Below, in pieces: positions 1 to 8,192 of a DNA stretch of 64,000 nucleotides. Both the position numbers and the translations under genes were made by a program. The notes beneath the pieces are model-generated. The model did not search any database. It was not told the DNA's origin and saw only the letters and a program-made list of their open reading frames with translations. Every line of letters begins with the position of its first letter. Within the stretch, counting starts at the first letter, position 1. The DNA comes from Actinomadura macrotermitis (lineage in GTDB: Bacteria; Actinomycetota; Actinomycetes; Streptosporangiales; Streptosporangiaceae): assembly GCF_009604375.1 (NCBI RefSeq), contig NZ_WEGH01000003.1, forward strand, positions 248,001-312,000. The letters are read 5' to 3'.

Positions 1-2923
1 CGTCGGGGATGCCGGCCGCGTCGAGCGCCTGCCCGAACCGGATGGCCTCCTCGTCGAACAGCATGCCGATGCGGCTGCGCAGGTCGGCGCGGGCCTTGGC
101 GCCCATGCCGCGCAGCGACTCGGCGCCGAACAACGCCTTCAGCAGCCGCTGCGGGACGGCGCTGGTGCCGCCCTCGACCGCGACGTCGGAGGTGCCGTAG
201 CCGAGCAGGCCGATCATCAGGACGAGCGACAGCGCCTCGGAGTCGAACGACACCAGCTTGGCGACCGAGCGCTTGGTGACGCCCTCGGTGCGGATGAGCT
301 CCTGGACGTGGTCCTGCCAGGAGCTGACGGCGCGGGTGACGCGGCGCGACAGCTCCGGCGAGGCGGTGCCGAGCGTGGCGGCGGGGCCCGCCAGCACCTG
401 CCCGCCCGCGGGGTGCCCGCGCCAGCCCGCCAGGACCTGCTCGGCCGCGTGCTCGGCGGTGGACAGGATCAGCGACTCCAGGCCGCTGCGCAGCGCGGCC
501 TTGAGCGAGCGGACCCGGCTCGGGGCGCGGTGCCGCCGGCTGGAGCGGCGCGTCAGCGACAGCCGGCCGCGCCGGACGTGCAGCGCGCGCAGCAGGTCGC
601 CGGTACCGGCGAAGTCCTGCCAGCGGGCCAGCACCTCGCCGCGCAGCAGCGAGCCGTTGCGGGTGGCCTCGTCCAGCTCGGCGAGGGCGGTGCCGTAGGC
701 GGACTCGACGAGCTGGGCGAGCTCGGCGCGCTGCTCGACCTGCGCCTCGACGTGCTTGGCCAGCTCGGGGATGCGGGTGCGGAAGCTGTCGAGCACGCCG
801 CCGAGGGTGTCGCCGACGACGATCTCGCGGTCGGTGGCGTCCTCGGCGACGCCGACGAGCCAGGCCCGGATGTCCTCGATGGTCTCCTCGGGCAGCCGGC
901 TGTCCTCGACGCGGGTCTCGGGGATGGTGAAGCGGCGCGCGTCGCCGACGCCCTGCTCGGCGAGCATCTCGCCGAAGTGGTCGACGACCTCGGCGCCGGC
1001 GCCCTGCGGGACGCGCGACAGCACGACGCCGATGCTGGCGCCGTTGTCGCGCGCGCGCTGCAGCATCTGCCACACCTGCGCGTCGGCGTACCGGGCCGCG
1101 GTGGTGACGCACAGCCACAGGTCGGCCGCCGCCATCAGCTTGGTGGCGAACTCGTAGTGGTCCTCGAAGACCGAGTCGAAGTCGGGGCTGTCCAGCAGCG
1201 CGAGACCCGGGGGCAGGACGTCGCTGGAGATGATGACGAGCTGGTCGCCGGCGATGGCGTCGGGCGCGGGGCCGCGGACGCGTCCCATGCCGGGCAGCAT
1301 CGGGCCCTTCAGGAACCACTCGGCGTGGTCGGGGTGGCAGACCAGGATGGGGCTGCTGGTGGTCGGGCGCAGCACGCCGGTGGCGCTGACCCGGGACCCG
1401 ACGAGCGTGTTGACCAGGGTGGACTTGCCCGCGCCGGTCGAACCGCCGAGGACCACCAGCATGGGGACGCCGGCCGCCTGGATGCGGGGCAGGGCGTAGT
1501 CCTCCAGCTGGTTGCGCAGCTCCAGGCGCGCCTCGCGGGCCTCCTCGACGCCGGGGACCTCGAGCACGAACTCGAACGTGTCGAGCCGGTCGCGCAGGTC
1601 GCTCAGCGCCCGCGTCAGATCGCTCTGCCGCAGGGGCTCGCGCGACGCGGCGGCGGACCGCGCCTGGCCCGCGCCCTTGGCGCCGGCCTTCCCGCCCGCA
1701 GGCTCGGACGGCACGGGAGCAGCGGCCCAGCCCTGTCCAGCGGTCTCGCTGCCAGGCTTTTCGCCCGACTTGGCGCCGGCCTCACCGGGCTTTTCGCTCG
1801 GCTTGGCGCTGGTCACAGCCGTTTCGCCCGCGGTCTCGCCGCGCGACTCGGAGGAGCCCGCAGCAGTCTCGGCCGTGCTCTTGACACCCGATGCGACCAC
1901 AGGCTCACCACCGAGCGCTCCGCCCGGCTTGGCACTGGCCTCGCTACGCGTCTCGGAAGATCTCGCAGCACTCTCGGCTGCGGCCTCGGCACCTGACGCG
2001 ACCGCAGACTCGCCCCGCGTCTCAGACACCTGCGCAGCCGCCTGAACCTGCCCGGCAGACCCACCGTCGGACGTTCCGTTCGACTCGGCGCCGGCCTCAC
2101 CAGGCGACTCGGAAGAGCTCGCAGTACTCTCGGCTGCGGCCTCGGCGTCCGACGCGACCGCAGGCTCGCCACCGGGCGCTCTGCCCGACTTGGCGCCGCC
2201 CTCACCATGCGACTCGGAAGAGCCCACAACACTCTCGGCTGCGGCCTCGGCACCCGATGTGACGGCAGACTCGCCATGCGTCCCGGACACCTGCCCGGCA
2301 GACTGCCCACCGGACGCTTCGCCCGACTCGGTGCCGACCTCACCAGGCGCTTCGGAAGAGGCCACAGCAGTCTCGGCACCCGACGCGACCGCAGTCTCGC
2401 CCTGCGTCCCAGACACCTGCCCAGCCGCCTGATCCTGCCCGGCAGGCTCACCGTCGGGCTTGGCGCCGATCTCACCGCGCGCCTCGGAAGAGTCCGCAGC
2501 AGCCTCGGCCTTCACACTCGACGCGTCGGCGGACTCGGCGCCCGTCTCAGAGGCCTGGCCAGTGGCCAGAGCCTGCTCGTCGGGCTTTTCGCTCGGCTTG
2601 GCGCTTGTCACAGCCGTTTCGTCCGCCGTCTTGCCGGCCGGCTTGGCGTGCTTGCCGACGCGTTCCGTGGTCGTTTCGCCCGCGGGCCCGCTCGTGGGTG
2701 CTTCGTTCGCCGCCTCGGCCTCGGGGGCGGGGGCGGAGTCGGTGCCTAGAGCCATGTCATCGCCTGTCTCGAGGCCGGGCGGGCGGCGGCGTGCGGCGCC
2801 CGCGGCGGACGGCCCGGACGTCGCGTCCTGGCCGAGGGCGGCCGGGCCGGACGGCGCCGCGCCGGGCTCACGCCCAGAGCCCGCCTCGTCGTGGACCGCG
2901 CTCTGTTCTGCCGGGGGTGTCAC
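1..2923 (-). CDS. Dynamin-like (YfjP-type) GTPase with long repetitive N-terminus, 3' end outside window
   Basis: The frame from the GTG at 2923 runs open to the window edge (974 codons seen, no stop). Residues about 1-425 are low-complexity, rich in Ala, Glu, Ser and Gly, with imperfect repeats of phrases such as SGAEAAAES and SAGQVSGT. After this comes a helical stretch and a GTPase domain with P-loop GGSTGAGKST near residue 493, a TTSSP switch-I-like Thr and DSPD as the G3 motif. The rest is predicted mostly helical. The GTG overlaps the cysG stop (GTGA), so translation is probably coupled to the cobalamin operon. Dynamin-like GTPases of actinobacteria are thought to act at membranes; no cobalamin role is known. 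The G domain is clear; the function is not. Confidence 0.82.
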   Translation of the reverse strand, partial: MTPPAEQSAVHDEAGSGREPGAAPSGPAALGQDATSGPSAAGAARRRPPGLETGDDMALGTDSAPAPEAEAANEAPTSGPAGETTTERVGKHAKPAGKTADETAVTSAKPSEKPDEQALATGQASETGAESADASSVKAEAAADSSEARGEIGAKPDGEPAGQDQAAGQVSGTQGETAVASGAETAVASSEAPGEVGTESGEASGGQSAGQVSGTHGESAVTSGAEAAAESVVGSSESHGEGGAKSGRAPGGEPAVASDAEAAAESTASSSESPGEAGAESNGTSDGGSAGQVQAAAQVSETRGESAVASGAEAAAESAARSSETRSEASAKPGGALGGEPVVASGVKSTAETAAGSSESRGETAGETAVTSAKPSEKPGEAGAKSGEKPGSETAGQGWAAAPVPSEPAGGKAGAKGAGQARSAAASREPLRQSDLTRALSDLRDRLDTFEFVLEVPGVEEAREARLELRNQLEDYALPRIQAAGVPMLVVLGGSTGAGKSTLVNTLVGSRVSATGVLRPTTSSPILVCHPDHAEWFLKGPMLPGMGRVRGPAPDAIAGDQLVIISSDVLPPGLALLDSPDFDSVFEDHYEFATKLMAAADLWLCVTTAARYADAQVWQMLQRARDNGASIGVVLSRVPQGAGAEVVDHFGEMLAEQGVGDARRFTIPETRVEDSRLPEETIEDIRAWLVGVAEDATDREIVVGDTLGGVLDSFRTRIPELAKHVEAQVEQRAELAQLVESAYGTALAELDEATRNGSLLRGEVLARWQDFAGTGDLLRALHVRRGRLSLTRRSSRRHRAPSRVRSLKAALRSGLESLILSTAEHAAEQVLAGWRGHPAGGQVLAGPAATLGTASPELSRRVTRAVSSWQDHVQELIRTEGVTKRSVAKLVSFDSEALSLVLMIGLLGYGTSDVAVEGGTSAVPQRLLKALFGAESLRGMGAKARADLRSRIGMLFDEEAIRFGQALDAAGIPD
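1787..1826. repeat. 40-bp direct repeat copy (partner at 2582-2621) inside the GTPase low-complexity region
   Basis: Bases 1787-1826 and 2582-2621 are identical except for one position. They encode the same peptide, TAVTSAKPSEKP, at both ends of the Ala/Glu/Ser-rich tract. The pair brackets the repetitive segment, which suggests it grew by unequal exchange between copies. Confidence 0.7.
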
Positions 2924-4158
2924 GGATCCCGTCCCAAGTCCGCTCGAAGAGTGTCGATCTCGCGCGCCACGGTGACCACGTCGCCCACGACCACGATCGC
3001 CGGGGGCCGCACCCCGGCGGCGGCCATCTCGTCCGCGACCGTGCCGAGCGTGGCGGTCAGGGTCCGCTGGCCCGGGAGGGTGCCGTCCTGGATCACCGCG
3101 ACGGGGGTGTCCGCCGCCCGACCATAGCGCATGAGGGCGTCCGCGATGAGGGCCATCCGCTCCACCGACATGAGCAGCACGAGCGTGCCGTGGGAGGCGG
3201 CGAGGGCGGCCCAGTCGACGGTCGATTCGGGGTGGTCCGGCGCGACGTGCGCCGACACCACGTGGAACTCCTGGGACACCCCGCGATGGGTGACCGGGAT
3301 GCCCGCCGCGGACGGCACCGCGACGGCGCTGGTGATGCCCGGGACGACGGTGACCGGGATGCCGTGCCGGGCGCAGTGCAGGGCCTCTTCGCCGCCGCGC
3401 CCGAACACGAACGGGTCGCCGCCCTTCAGCCGCACCACGAACTTGCCCTGGCTGGCGTGCTCGACCAGGTAGTCGTTGATGCGCTCCTGGGTGACGGTGC
3501 GCCCGTAGGGGATCTTGGCGGCGTCGATGACCTCGACGTCGGCGGCCAGCTCGTCCAGCAGCTCGCGCGGCGCGAGGCGGTCGGTGACGACCACGTCGGC
3601 CTGGGCGAGCAGCTGGCGGCCGCGCACGGTGATCAGGCCGGGGTCGCCGGGGCCGCCGCCGACCAGCGCGACGCCGACCGGCTTGCGGCGCGAGTGCCGC
3701 GATTCCAGGGTGGCGTCGCGCAGTCCTTCGACCACGGCGTCGCGGATGCCGGCGGCGCGGCGCGGGTCGCCGCCGGAGAGGACGCCGACGGTCGTCTCGC
3801 CGACCTGGCCGCTCGCCGGGGTCCAGCCCGGGGAGGCGTCGGCGTCGTCGGCGCGCACCGACCAGATCCGGGCCTCCTCGGCCTCGGCGACCACCGCGGC
3901 GTTGGTCTTGCCGTCGTCGGTGACGGCCTGGACGAGCCAGGCGCCCGCGCAGTCTCCGGGGGCGTAGGGGCGGCGGTGCCACTCCACGCGGCCGTCGGCG
4001 ATCAGGTCTTCCAGCGAGGGCGTGACCTCGGGTGAGACCAGCACGACCTCGGCGCCGGCGGCCAGCAGGGCGGGCACGCGGCGCTGGGCGACCCGCCCTC
4101 CGCCGACGACGAGGACACGTCGCCCGCCGAGTCGCAGGCCAAGCAGGTACGGAGGCAC
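2920..4158 (-). CDS. cysG: Bifunctional precorrin-2 dehydrogenase / uroporphyrinogen-III C-methyltransferase
   Basis: The 412-residue protein joins two tetrapyrrole enzymes. The N-terminal ~155 residues form the NAD-binding Rossmann domain of the siroheme/precorrin-2 dehydrogenase family, with GGGRVAQ at residues 18-24. Residues ~160-405 are the uroporphyrinogen-III C-methyltransferase, with the SAM-family motif VGGGPGDPGLIT at 166-177 and LKGGDPFVFGRGGEE further on. Together they make precorrin-2 from uroporphyrinogen III and can oxidise it to sirohydrochlorin. The protein is shorter than enteric CysG (about 457 residues), so a ferrochelatase role is uncertain. Start is GTG, with a weak GAGAGA upstream. 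It is the last clear cobalamin gene of the operon, 154 bp after bluB-cobT. Confidence 0.93.
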   Translation of the reverse strand: MPPYLLGLRLGGRRVLVVGGGRVAQRRVPALLAAGAEVVLVSPEVTPSLEDLIADGRVEWHRRPYAPGDCAGAWLVQAVTDDGKTNAAVVAEAEEARIWSVRADDADASPGWTPASGQVGETTVGVLSGGDPRRAAGIRDAVVEGLRDATLESRHSRRKPVGVALVGGGPGDPGLITVRGRQLLAQADVVVTDRLAPRELLDELAADVEVIDAAKIPYGRTVTQERINDYLVEHASQGKFVVRLKGGDPFVFGRGGEEALHCARHGIPVTVVPGITSAVAVPSAAGIPVTHRGVSQEFHVVSAHVAPDHPESTVDWAALAASHGTLVLLMSVERMALIADALMRYGRAADTPVAVIQDGTLPGQRTLTATLGTVADEMAAAGVRPPAIVVVGDVVTVAREIDTLRADLGRDP

Positions 4159-4312
4159 TCGTTCGTTCTCTCGATCGGGTCTCTGGGGTCGTTCACGGAC
4201 GCGGGTGACGGACGTGTGTCTTTGTGGACCAAAGGTACTCGGCCCGGCAAGCCCATGGAGAGGGTCCCCGCCCAGTCGATAGCCGACGGTGACCCTTCCC
4301 GTGACCAGGCCG

Positions 4313-6043
4313 TTATTCCCCGGGCCGTTTCCCGCTCACCCCGGCCGAGTCGAAGGTGGCGACCTCGTGCAGCACCCGGACCGCGCCCTGGACGAGCGGC
4401 AGCGCGAGCAGTGCGCCGGTCCCCTCGCCGAGGCGGAGCTCCAGGTCCACCAGAGGACGGAGGCCCAGGTGCGCGACTGTAGCGGAATGTCCGGGTTCGA
4501 CCGACCGGTGGCCCGCCACGCAGGCGCCGAGGGCGTCCGGTGCGATCGCCCCGGCGACGAGCGCGGCGGCCCCGGCGATCACGCCGTCCAGCACGACGGG
4601 CACGCGCAGCGCGGCCGCGCCGAGGATGAATCCGGCGAGCGCCGCGTGCTCCAGGCCGCCGACGGCGGCGAGGACCTCCAGCGGGTCCGCGCCGTCGCGG
4701 GGCAGCCCGTGCCGGGCCAGCGCCGCCTTGATCACGTCGATCTTGCGGGCGTGGGTGGCGTCGTCGATGCCGGTGCCCCGGCCGGTGACCTGCTCGGGGG
4801 GCAGGCCGGTGAAGGCGGCGATCAGCGCGGCCGACGCGGTGGTGTTGGCGATGCCCATGTCGCCGGTGAGCAGGCAGCGCGCGCCCGCCGACACCAGGTC
4901 GCGGGCGATCTCGATGCCGGTCTCCACCGCCCGGCGGGCCTCATCGGGGGTCATCGCCGGGCCCTGCGTCATGTCGGCGGTGCCGCGGGCGATCTTGCGG
5001 GGCAGCAGGCCCGGCGCGGCGTCCAGTTCGGCGGCGACGCCGATGTCGACGACCGACACCTCGGCACCGACCTGGCGGGCGAAGGCGTTGACCACGGCGC
5101 CGCCGGCCAGGAAGTTGGCGACCATCTGGGCGGTCACCTCCTGCGGCCAGGGGGTGACGCCCTGGGCGTGCACGCCGTGGTCGGCGGCGAAGACCGCGAC
5201 GGCGGCGGGCTCGGGCAGCGGCGGCGGGCACTGCCCGGCCAGCCCGGCCAGCCGCACCGACAGCTCCTCCAGGACGCCGAGGCTGCCGGGCGGCTTGGTG
5301 AGGCGGGCCTGGTGGTCGCGGGCGTCGCGCATGGCGGCCTCGTCCAGCGGGCCGATCGCGGCGACGGTCTCGTCGATCAGGTTCACGGTTTCCTCCCCGG
5401 GCAGGCCACGGTGGCCGTAGGTCTCGTTGTGCACCGCCCAGGCGAGGGGGCGGCGGCGGGCCCAGCCCGACAGGGCGAGCCGCGGCGCGGGCGGGAAGGC
5501 GTCCACGTGCCCCACGCACAGGTACGCCACGATCTCCAGGTGGGCGGGCAGGCCGAGCTCGGCGGCCAGCTCGCGCTCGTCGAAGAAGCTGACCCAGCCG
5601 ACGCCGACGTCCTCGGCGCGGGCGGCCAGCCACAGGTTCTGCACGGCGCAGGCGACCGAGTAGGGCGCCATCTGCGGCTGGGTGGCGCGGCCGAGCGGGT
5701 TGCGGCCGCCGCGGGTGGGGTCGCAGGTGACGGCGATGTTGACCGGCGCCTCCCGGATCGCCTCGACCTTCATGCCGTCGAAGCGGGCGGCGCGGGCCGG
5801 GACGAGCGAGGCGGCGTAGGCGGCGCGCTGGCGTTCGGCCAGGTCGCGGACGCGGGCGCGGCGGGCCGGGTCGCGGATGACCAGGAAGTCCCAGGGCTGG
5901 GTGAGGCCGACCGACGGGGCCCGGTGCGCGGCCTGCAGGACGCGGGTGAGGACGGCGTCGTCGACCGGGTCGGGCCGGAACCCCTCGCGCATGTCCCGGC
6001 GCTCGGCGATCACCCGCTGCAGGACGTCAGATGCCGAGGTCAC
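4313..6043 (-). CDS. bluB-cobT: BluB-CobT fusion: 5,6-dimethylbenzimidazole synthase / nicotinate-nucleotide DMB phosphoribosyltransferase
   Basis: This is a single 576-residue chain. Residues ~1-212 are a nitroreductase-fold BluB (RRDMREGF near the start; TQPWDFLVI at 48-56), the flavin enzyme that fragments FMN to 5,6-dimethylbenzimidazole. Residues ~220-565 are CobT: LTKPPGSLG at 248-256, AADHGV at 286-291, GDMGIANTTASAA at 394-406 and LGEGTGALLALPL at 538-550. Glu540 aligns with the catalytic base of CobT. The product would make the lower ligand and immediately activate it to alpha-ribazole phosphate. Start is GTG, overlapping the end of cobC by 17 bp. Both halves look intact, and no stop separates them. 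Confidence 0.93.
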   Translation of the reverse strand: MTSASDVLQRVIAERRDMREGFRPDPVDDAVLTRVLQAAHRAPSVGLTQPWDFLVIRDPARRARVRDLAERQRAAYAASLVPARAARFDGMKVEAIREAPVNIAVTCDPTRGGRNPLGRATQPQMAPYSVACAVQNLWLAARAEDVGVGWVSFFDERELAAELGLPAHLEIVAYLCVGHVDAFPPAPRLALSGWARRRPLAWAVHNETYGHRGLPGEETVNLIDETVAAIGPLDEAAMRDARDHQARLTKPPGSLGVLEELSVRLAGLAGQCPPPLPEPAAVAVFAADHGVHAQGVTPWPQEVTAQMVANFLAGGAVVNAFARQVGAEVSVVDIGVAAELDAAPGLLPRKIARGTADMTQGPAMTPDEARRAVETGIEIARDLVSAGARCLLTGDMGIANTTASAALIAAFTGLPPEQVTGRGTGIDDATHARKIDVIKAALARHGLPRDGADPLEVLAAVGGLEHAALAGFILGAAALRVPVVLDGVIAGAAALVAGAIAPDALGACVAGHRSVEPGHSATVAHLGLRPLVDLELRLGEGTGALLALPLVQGAVRVLHEVATFDSAGVSGKRPGE

Positions 6044-7046
6044 ACAGCACCTCCAGCAGCTCGTCGTCGGCGGCGCGGTCGCGGACGGCGACGCGCAGCC
6101 AGTCGGGGCCGAGCCCGGGGAAGGTGTCGCCGCGCCGGACCGCGTAGCCGCGCTGGCGCAGCAGGGCGCGGATGCCGAGCGCGTCGGGCACCCGCAGGCA
6201 GAGGAACGACGCGCGCGCGCCGGGGACGACGTACAGGCCCCGGCCGGTCAGCTCGGCGGCGAACCGGTCGCGTTCGGCGCCCATCTCCACGGCCCAGGCG
6301 TCCGCCTCGGCGACGGCCTCGGGCGTGCTGCACGCCTCGATCGCCACGAGCGCGGGCGTGGACACCGCCCACAGCGGCTGCGCCTCGGCCAGCCGGGCGA
6401 TCAGCGACGGGGCGGCCAGCACGTATCCGGCGCGCAGGCCCGCCAGGCCCCAGGTCTTGGTGAGGCTGCGCAGCACCACGACGCCCGGGGGCAGCCGCCC
6501 GGCGAGGCTCTCGGGTTCGCCGGGGACGCAGTCCATGAACGCCTCGTCGACCACGACGGTGCGGCCGGGGCGGGCGAGCGCGGTGATCGCGGCCGCCGGG
6601 TGCAGCACCGAGGTGGGGTTGGTCGGGTTGCCGATCATGACCAGGTCGGCGCTCGCGGGGACGGCGCCGGGGTCGAAGGTGAAGTCCTTGCCCAGCACGA
6701 CCCGCTCGACCGGGTGCCCGGCGGCGCGCAGCGCGGCCTCGGGCTCGGTGAACTGCGGGTGCACCACGACGGCGCGCTGCGGCGCCAGCACCCGGGCGAG
6801 CAGCACGAACGCCTCGGCGGCGCCGGCGGTGAGCAGCACCTCGCCGGCGGCGCGGCCGTGCCGGCGGGCGACGGCCTGCCGGGCCGCGGTGGGGTCGGGG
6901 TAGGCGGCCAGGTCCGCGATCGAGGCGCGCAGCCGGTCGGCGAGCCAGGCCGGCGGGGTGCCGGTCCGCACGTTCACCGCGAAGTCGGCCATCCCGCCGC
7001 AGACCTCGGTGTCGCCGTGGTGGCGCAGGTCGGGTTCGCCGTTCAT
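6027..7046 (-). CDS. cobC: CobC-type PLP aminotransferase-fold enzyme (threonine-phosphate decarboxylase-like)
   Basis: The 339-residue protein is a fold-type I PLP enzyme of the histidinol-phosphate aminotransferase/CobD-CobC group. GNPTNPTS lies at 139-146, DEAF at 167-170 and the PLP lysine in SLTKTWGLAG at Lys197. In cobalamin clusters this family supplies (R)-1-amino-2-propanol phosphate by decarboxylating threonine phosphate. The ATG at 7046 overlaps the cobH stop (ATGA), which fixes this start over the longer open frame upstream. A histidinol-phosphate aminotransferase role is possible from sequence alone, but the operon position argues for the cobalamin function. Confidence 0.87.
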   Translation of the reverse strand: MNGEPDLRHHGDTEVCGGMADFAVNVRTGTPPAWLADRLRASIADLAAYPDPTAARQAVARRHGRAAGEVLLTAGAAEAFVLLARVLAPQRAVVVHPQFTEPEAALRAAGHPVERVVLGKDFTFDPGAVPASADLVMIGNPTNPTSVLHPAAAITALARPGRTVVVDEAFMDCVPGEPESLAGRLPPGVVVLRSLTKTWGLAGLRAGYVLAAPSLIARLAEAQPLWAVSTPALVAIEACSTPEAVAEADAWAVEMGAERDRFAAELTGRGLYVVPGARASFLCLRVPDALGIRALLRQRGYAVRRGDTFPGLGPDWLRVAVRDRAADDELLEVLCDLGI

Positions 7047-7639
7047 CGCGCCTCGCCCTCGTAGTACAGCAGCGCGTTCACGGCGGCGGCGGCGACGGCC
7101 GAGCCGCCCTTCTCGGAGTGGTTGCTGAGCTGCGGCAGGCCGCTCGCGCGCAGCGCCTCCTTGGCCTCGGCGGCGCCGACGAACCCGACCGGCAGCCCGA
7201 TCACCAGCGCGGGCCGCACCTTGCGGGCGATGATCTCGAAGATGGCGCTCGGCGCGGACCCGACGACCCAGACCGCGCCGGGGCCGACCTCGGAGTACGA
7301 CAGCCGGATCGCGGCGGCCTCGCGGGTGATGCCGGCCGCGCGGGCCATCCGGCCGGCGGCGGGGTCGCCGAGGTGGCAGAGGGCCTGGCGGGAGCTGATC
7401 CCGGCCACGACCATGCCCTCGTCGGCGATGATCGGCGCCCCGGCGCGCAGCGCGGCCAGGCCCTGCGCCAGATGCTCCTCGCGGGTCGCCAGGTCCACCG
7501 CGTACTCCAGGTCGGCACTCACGTGGATCACGCGCTCGGCGACCGCCCGCCAGAGCGGCGGCATCGGGGACAGGTCGACGCGCGAGCGCAGGATCTCGTA
7601 GGACCGGACCTCGATCGGGTGGGGCTGGCGGACCGTCAC
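7043..7639 (-). CDS. cobH: Precorrin-8X methylmutase (CobH/CbiC)
   Basis: The 198 residues match the usual CobH/CbiC length of about 200-210. Visible family features are IEVRSYEIL near the start, RVIHVSADLEYA carrying the active-site His, GPGAVWVVGSAPSA, and SNHSEKGGSA near the C-terminus. The enzyme moves the C-11 methyl to C-12 and turns precorrin-8X into hydrogenobyrinic acid. The GTG start has a GGAGG eight bases upstream. The stop overlaps the cobC start by four bases. An 82-bp gap separates it from the cobE-like gene upstream. Confidence 0.93.
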   Translation of the reverse strand: MTVRQPHPIEVRSYEILRSRVDLSPMPPLWRAVAERVIHVSADLEYAVDLATREEHLAQGLAALRAGAPIIADEGMVVAGISSRQALCHLGDPAAGRMARAAGITREAAAIRLSYSEVGPGAVWVVGSAPSAIFEIIARKVRPALVIGLPVGFVGAAEAKEALRASGLPQLSNHSEKGGSAVAAAAVNALLYYEGEAR

Positions 7640-7721
7640 CGGGCCTCCTGGTGGGTCGGGGCGGCCGCGCGCCGCCGTCGGAAAGGGCAGACAAGGGTCG
7701 CACGGACCGGCCGGTGGGCGA

Positions 7722-8192
7722 TCATCGGGCGGCGCCGGGGACCCGGACGGCGTGCGGCACCAGGCGCGCGACGGCGACGGTGACGCGGCCGGACTTGATC
7801 TTCGGCACGATCAGCTCGCCGCCGCGCCCGTACATCCGGGCGGCGTGCAGCGCGGACGCCTCGGCGACACTGGGCGTCCCGGCGTGCCCACGGACCAGCT
7901 CCGAGGGATTCGGGACGGCGACTCCAGCCAGTATTTCGGCCGGGTACGACACGACGGGCCAGCCGCGCTCGCGGGCCGCCGCCACGATGCCCGGTTCCCC
8001 GGCCTTGGCGGCCACGACGCGGACCGATCCGGGGTCGTGGCCGGCGAGCGCGGCGTCGATCAGCGCGCCCACCTCGGCCGCCGTGACGCCGCGCACCGCG
8101 CCCACGCCGACGACCAGCGCCGGCGGCCGGTGGACGGGCCGCCCGCCGGACCGGCCCTCCGCCTCATCGGCGTCCGGTGCGACGTCGGTCAT
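7722..8192 (-). CDS. cobE: CobE/CbiG C-terminal-domain protein, cobalamin biosynthesis
   Basis: The 156-residue protein corresponds to CobE, i.e. the C-terminal domain of CbiG. It has VVGVGAVRGVTAAEVGALID in the N-terminal part, then SVRVVAAKAGEPGIVAAA, a central SYPAEILAGVAVPNPSELV stretch, and TPSVAEASALHAA. It lacks the N-terminal hydrolase domain of full CbiG, so opening of the cobalt-precorrin-5A lactone is not expected of it. CobE's exact role in the aerobic pathway is not settled. The ATG at 8192 overlaps the cobL stop (ATGA). Cobalamin context is strong on both sides. Confidence 0.85.
   Translation of the reverse strand: MTDVAPDADEAEGRSGGRPVHRPPALVVGVGAVRGVTAAEVGALIDAALAGHDPGSVRVVAAKAGEPGIVAAARERGWPVVSYPAEILAGVAVPNPSELVRGHAGTPSVAEASALHAARMYGRGGELIVPKIKSGRVTVAVARLVPHAVRVPGAAR

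Noticed and set aside
1813..2475. Arg/Pro/Leu-rich open frame opposite-phase to the GTPase repeats, and the repeats read as a possible CRISPR-like array
   Set aside because: The repeats are imperfect, lack unique spacers and are in frame with a coherent Ala/Glu/Ser-rich protein joined to a good GTPase domain. The Arg-rich frame is a phase shadow.
4159..4312. Possible second cobalamin riboswitch before cysG
   Set aside because: No B12 box or other conserved riboswitch blocks are present on the minus strand. The same holds for the region upstream of cobD/cobQ (51302-51424).
4289..6463. Long plus-strand open frame of 724 codons
   Set aside because: Composition-driven antisense frame of a GC-rich genome. 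The minus strand encodes clear BluB-CobT and CobC enzymes.
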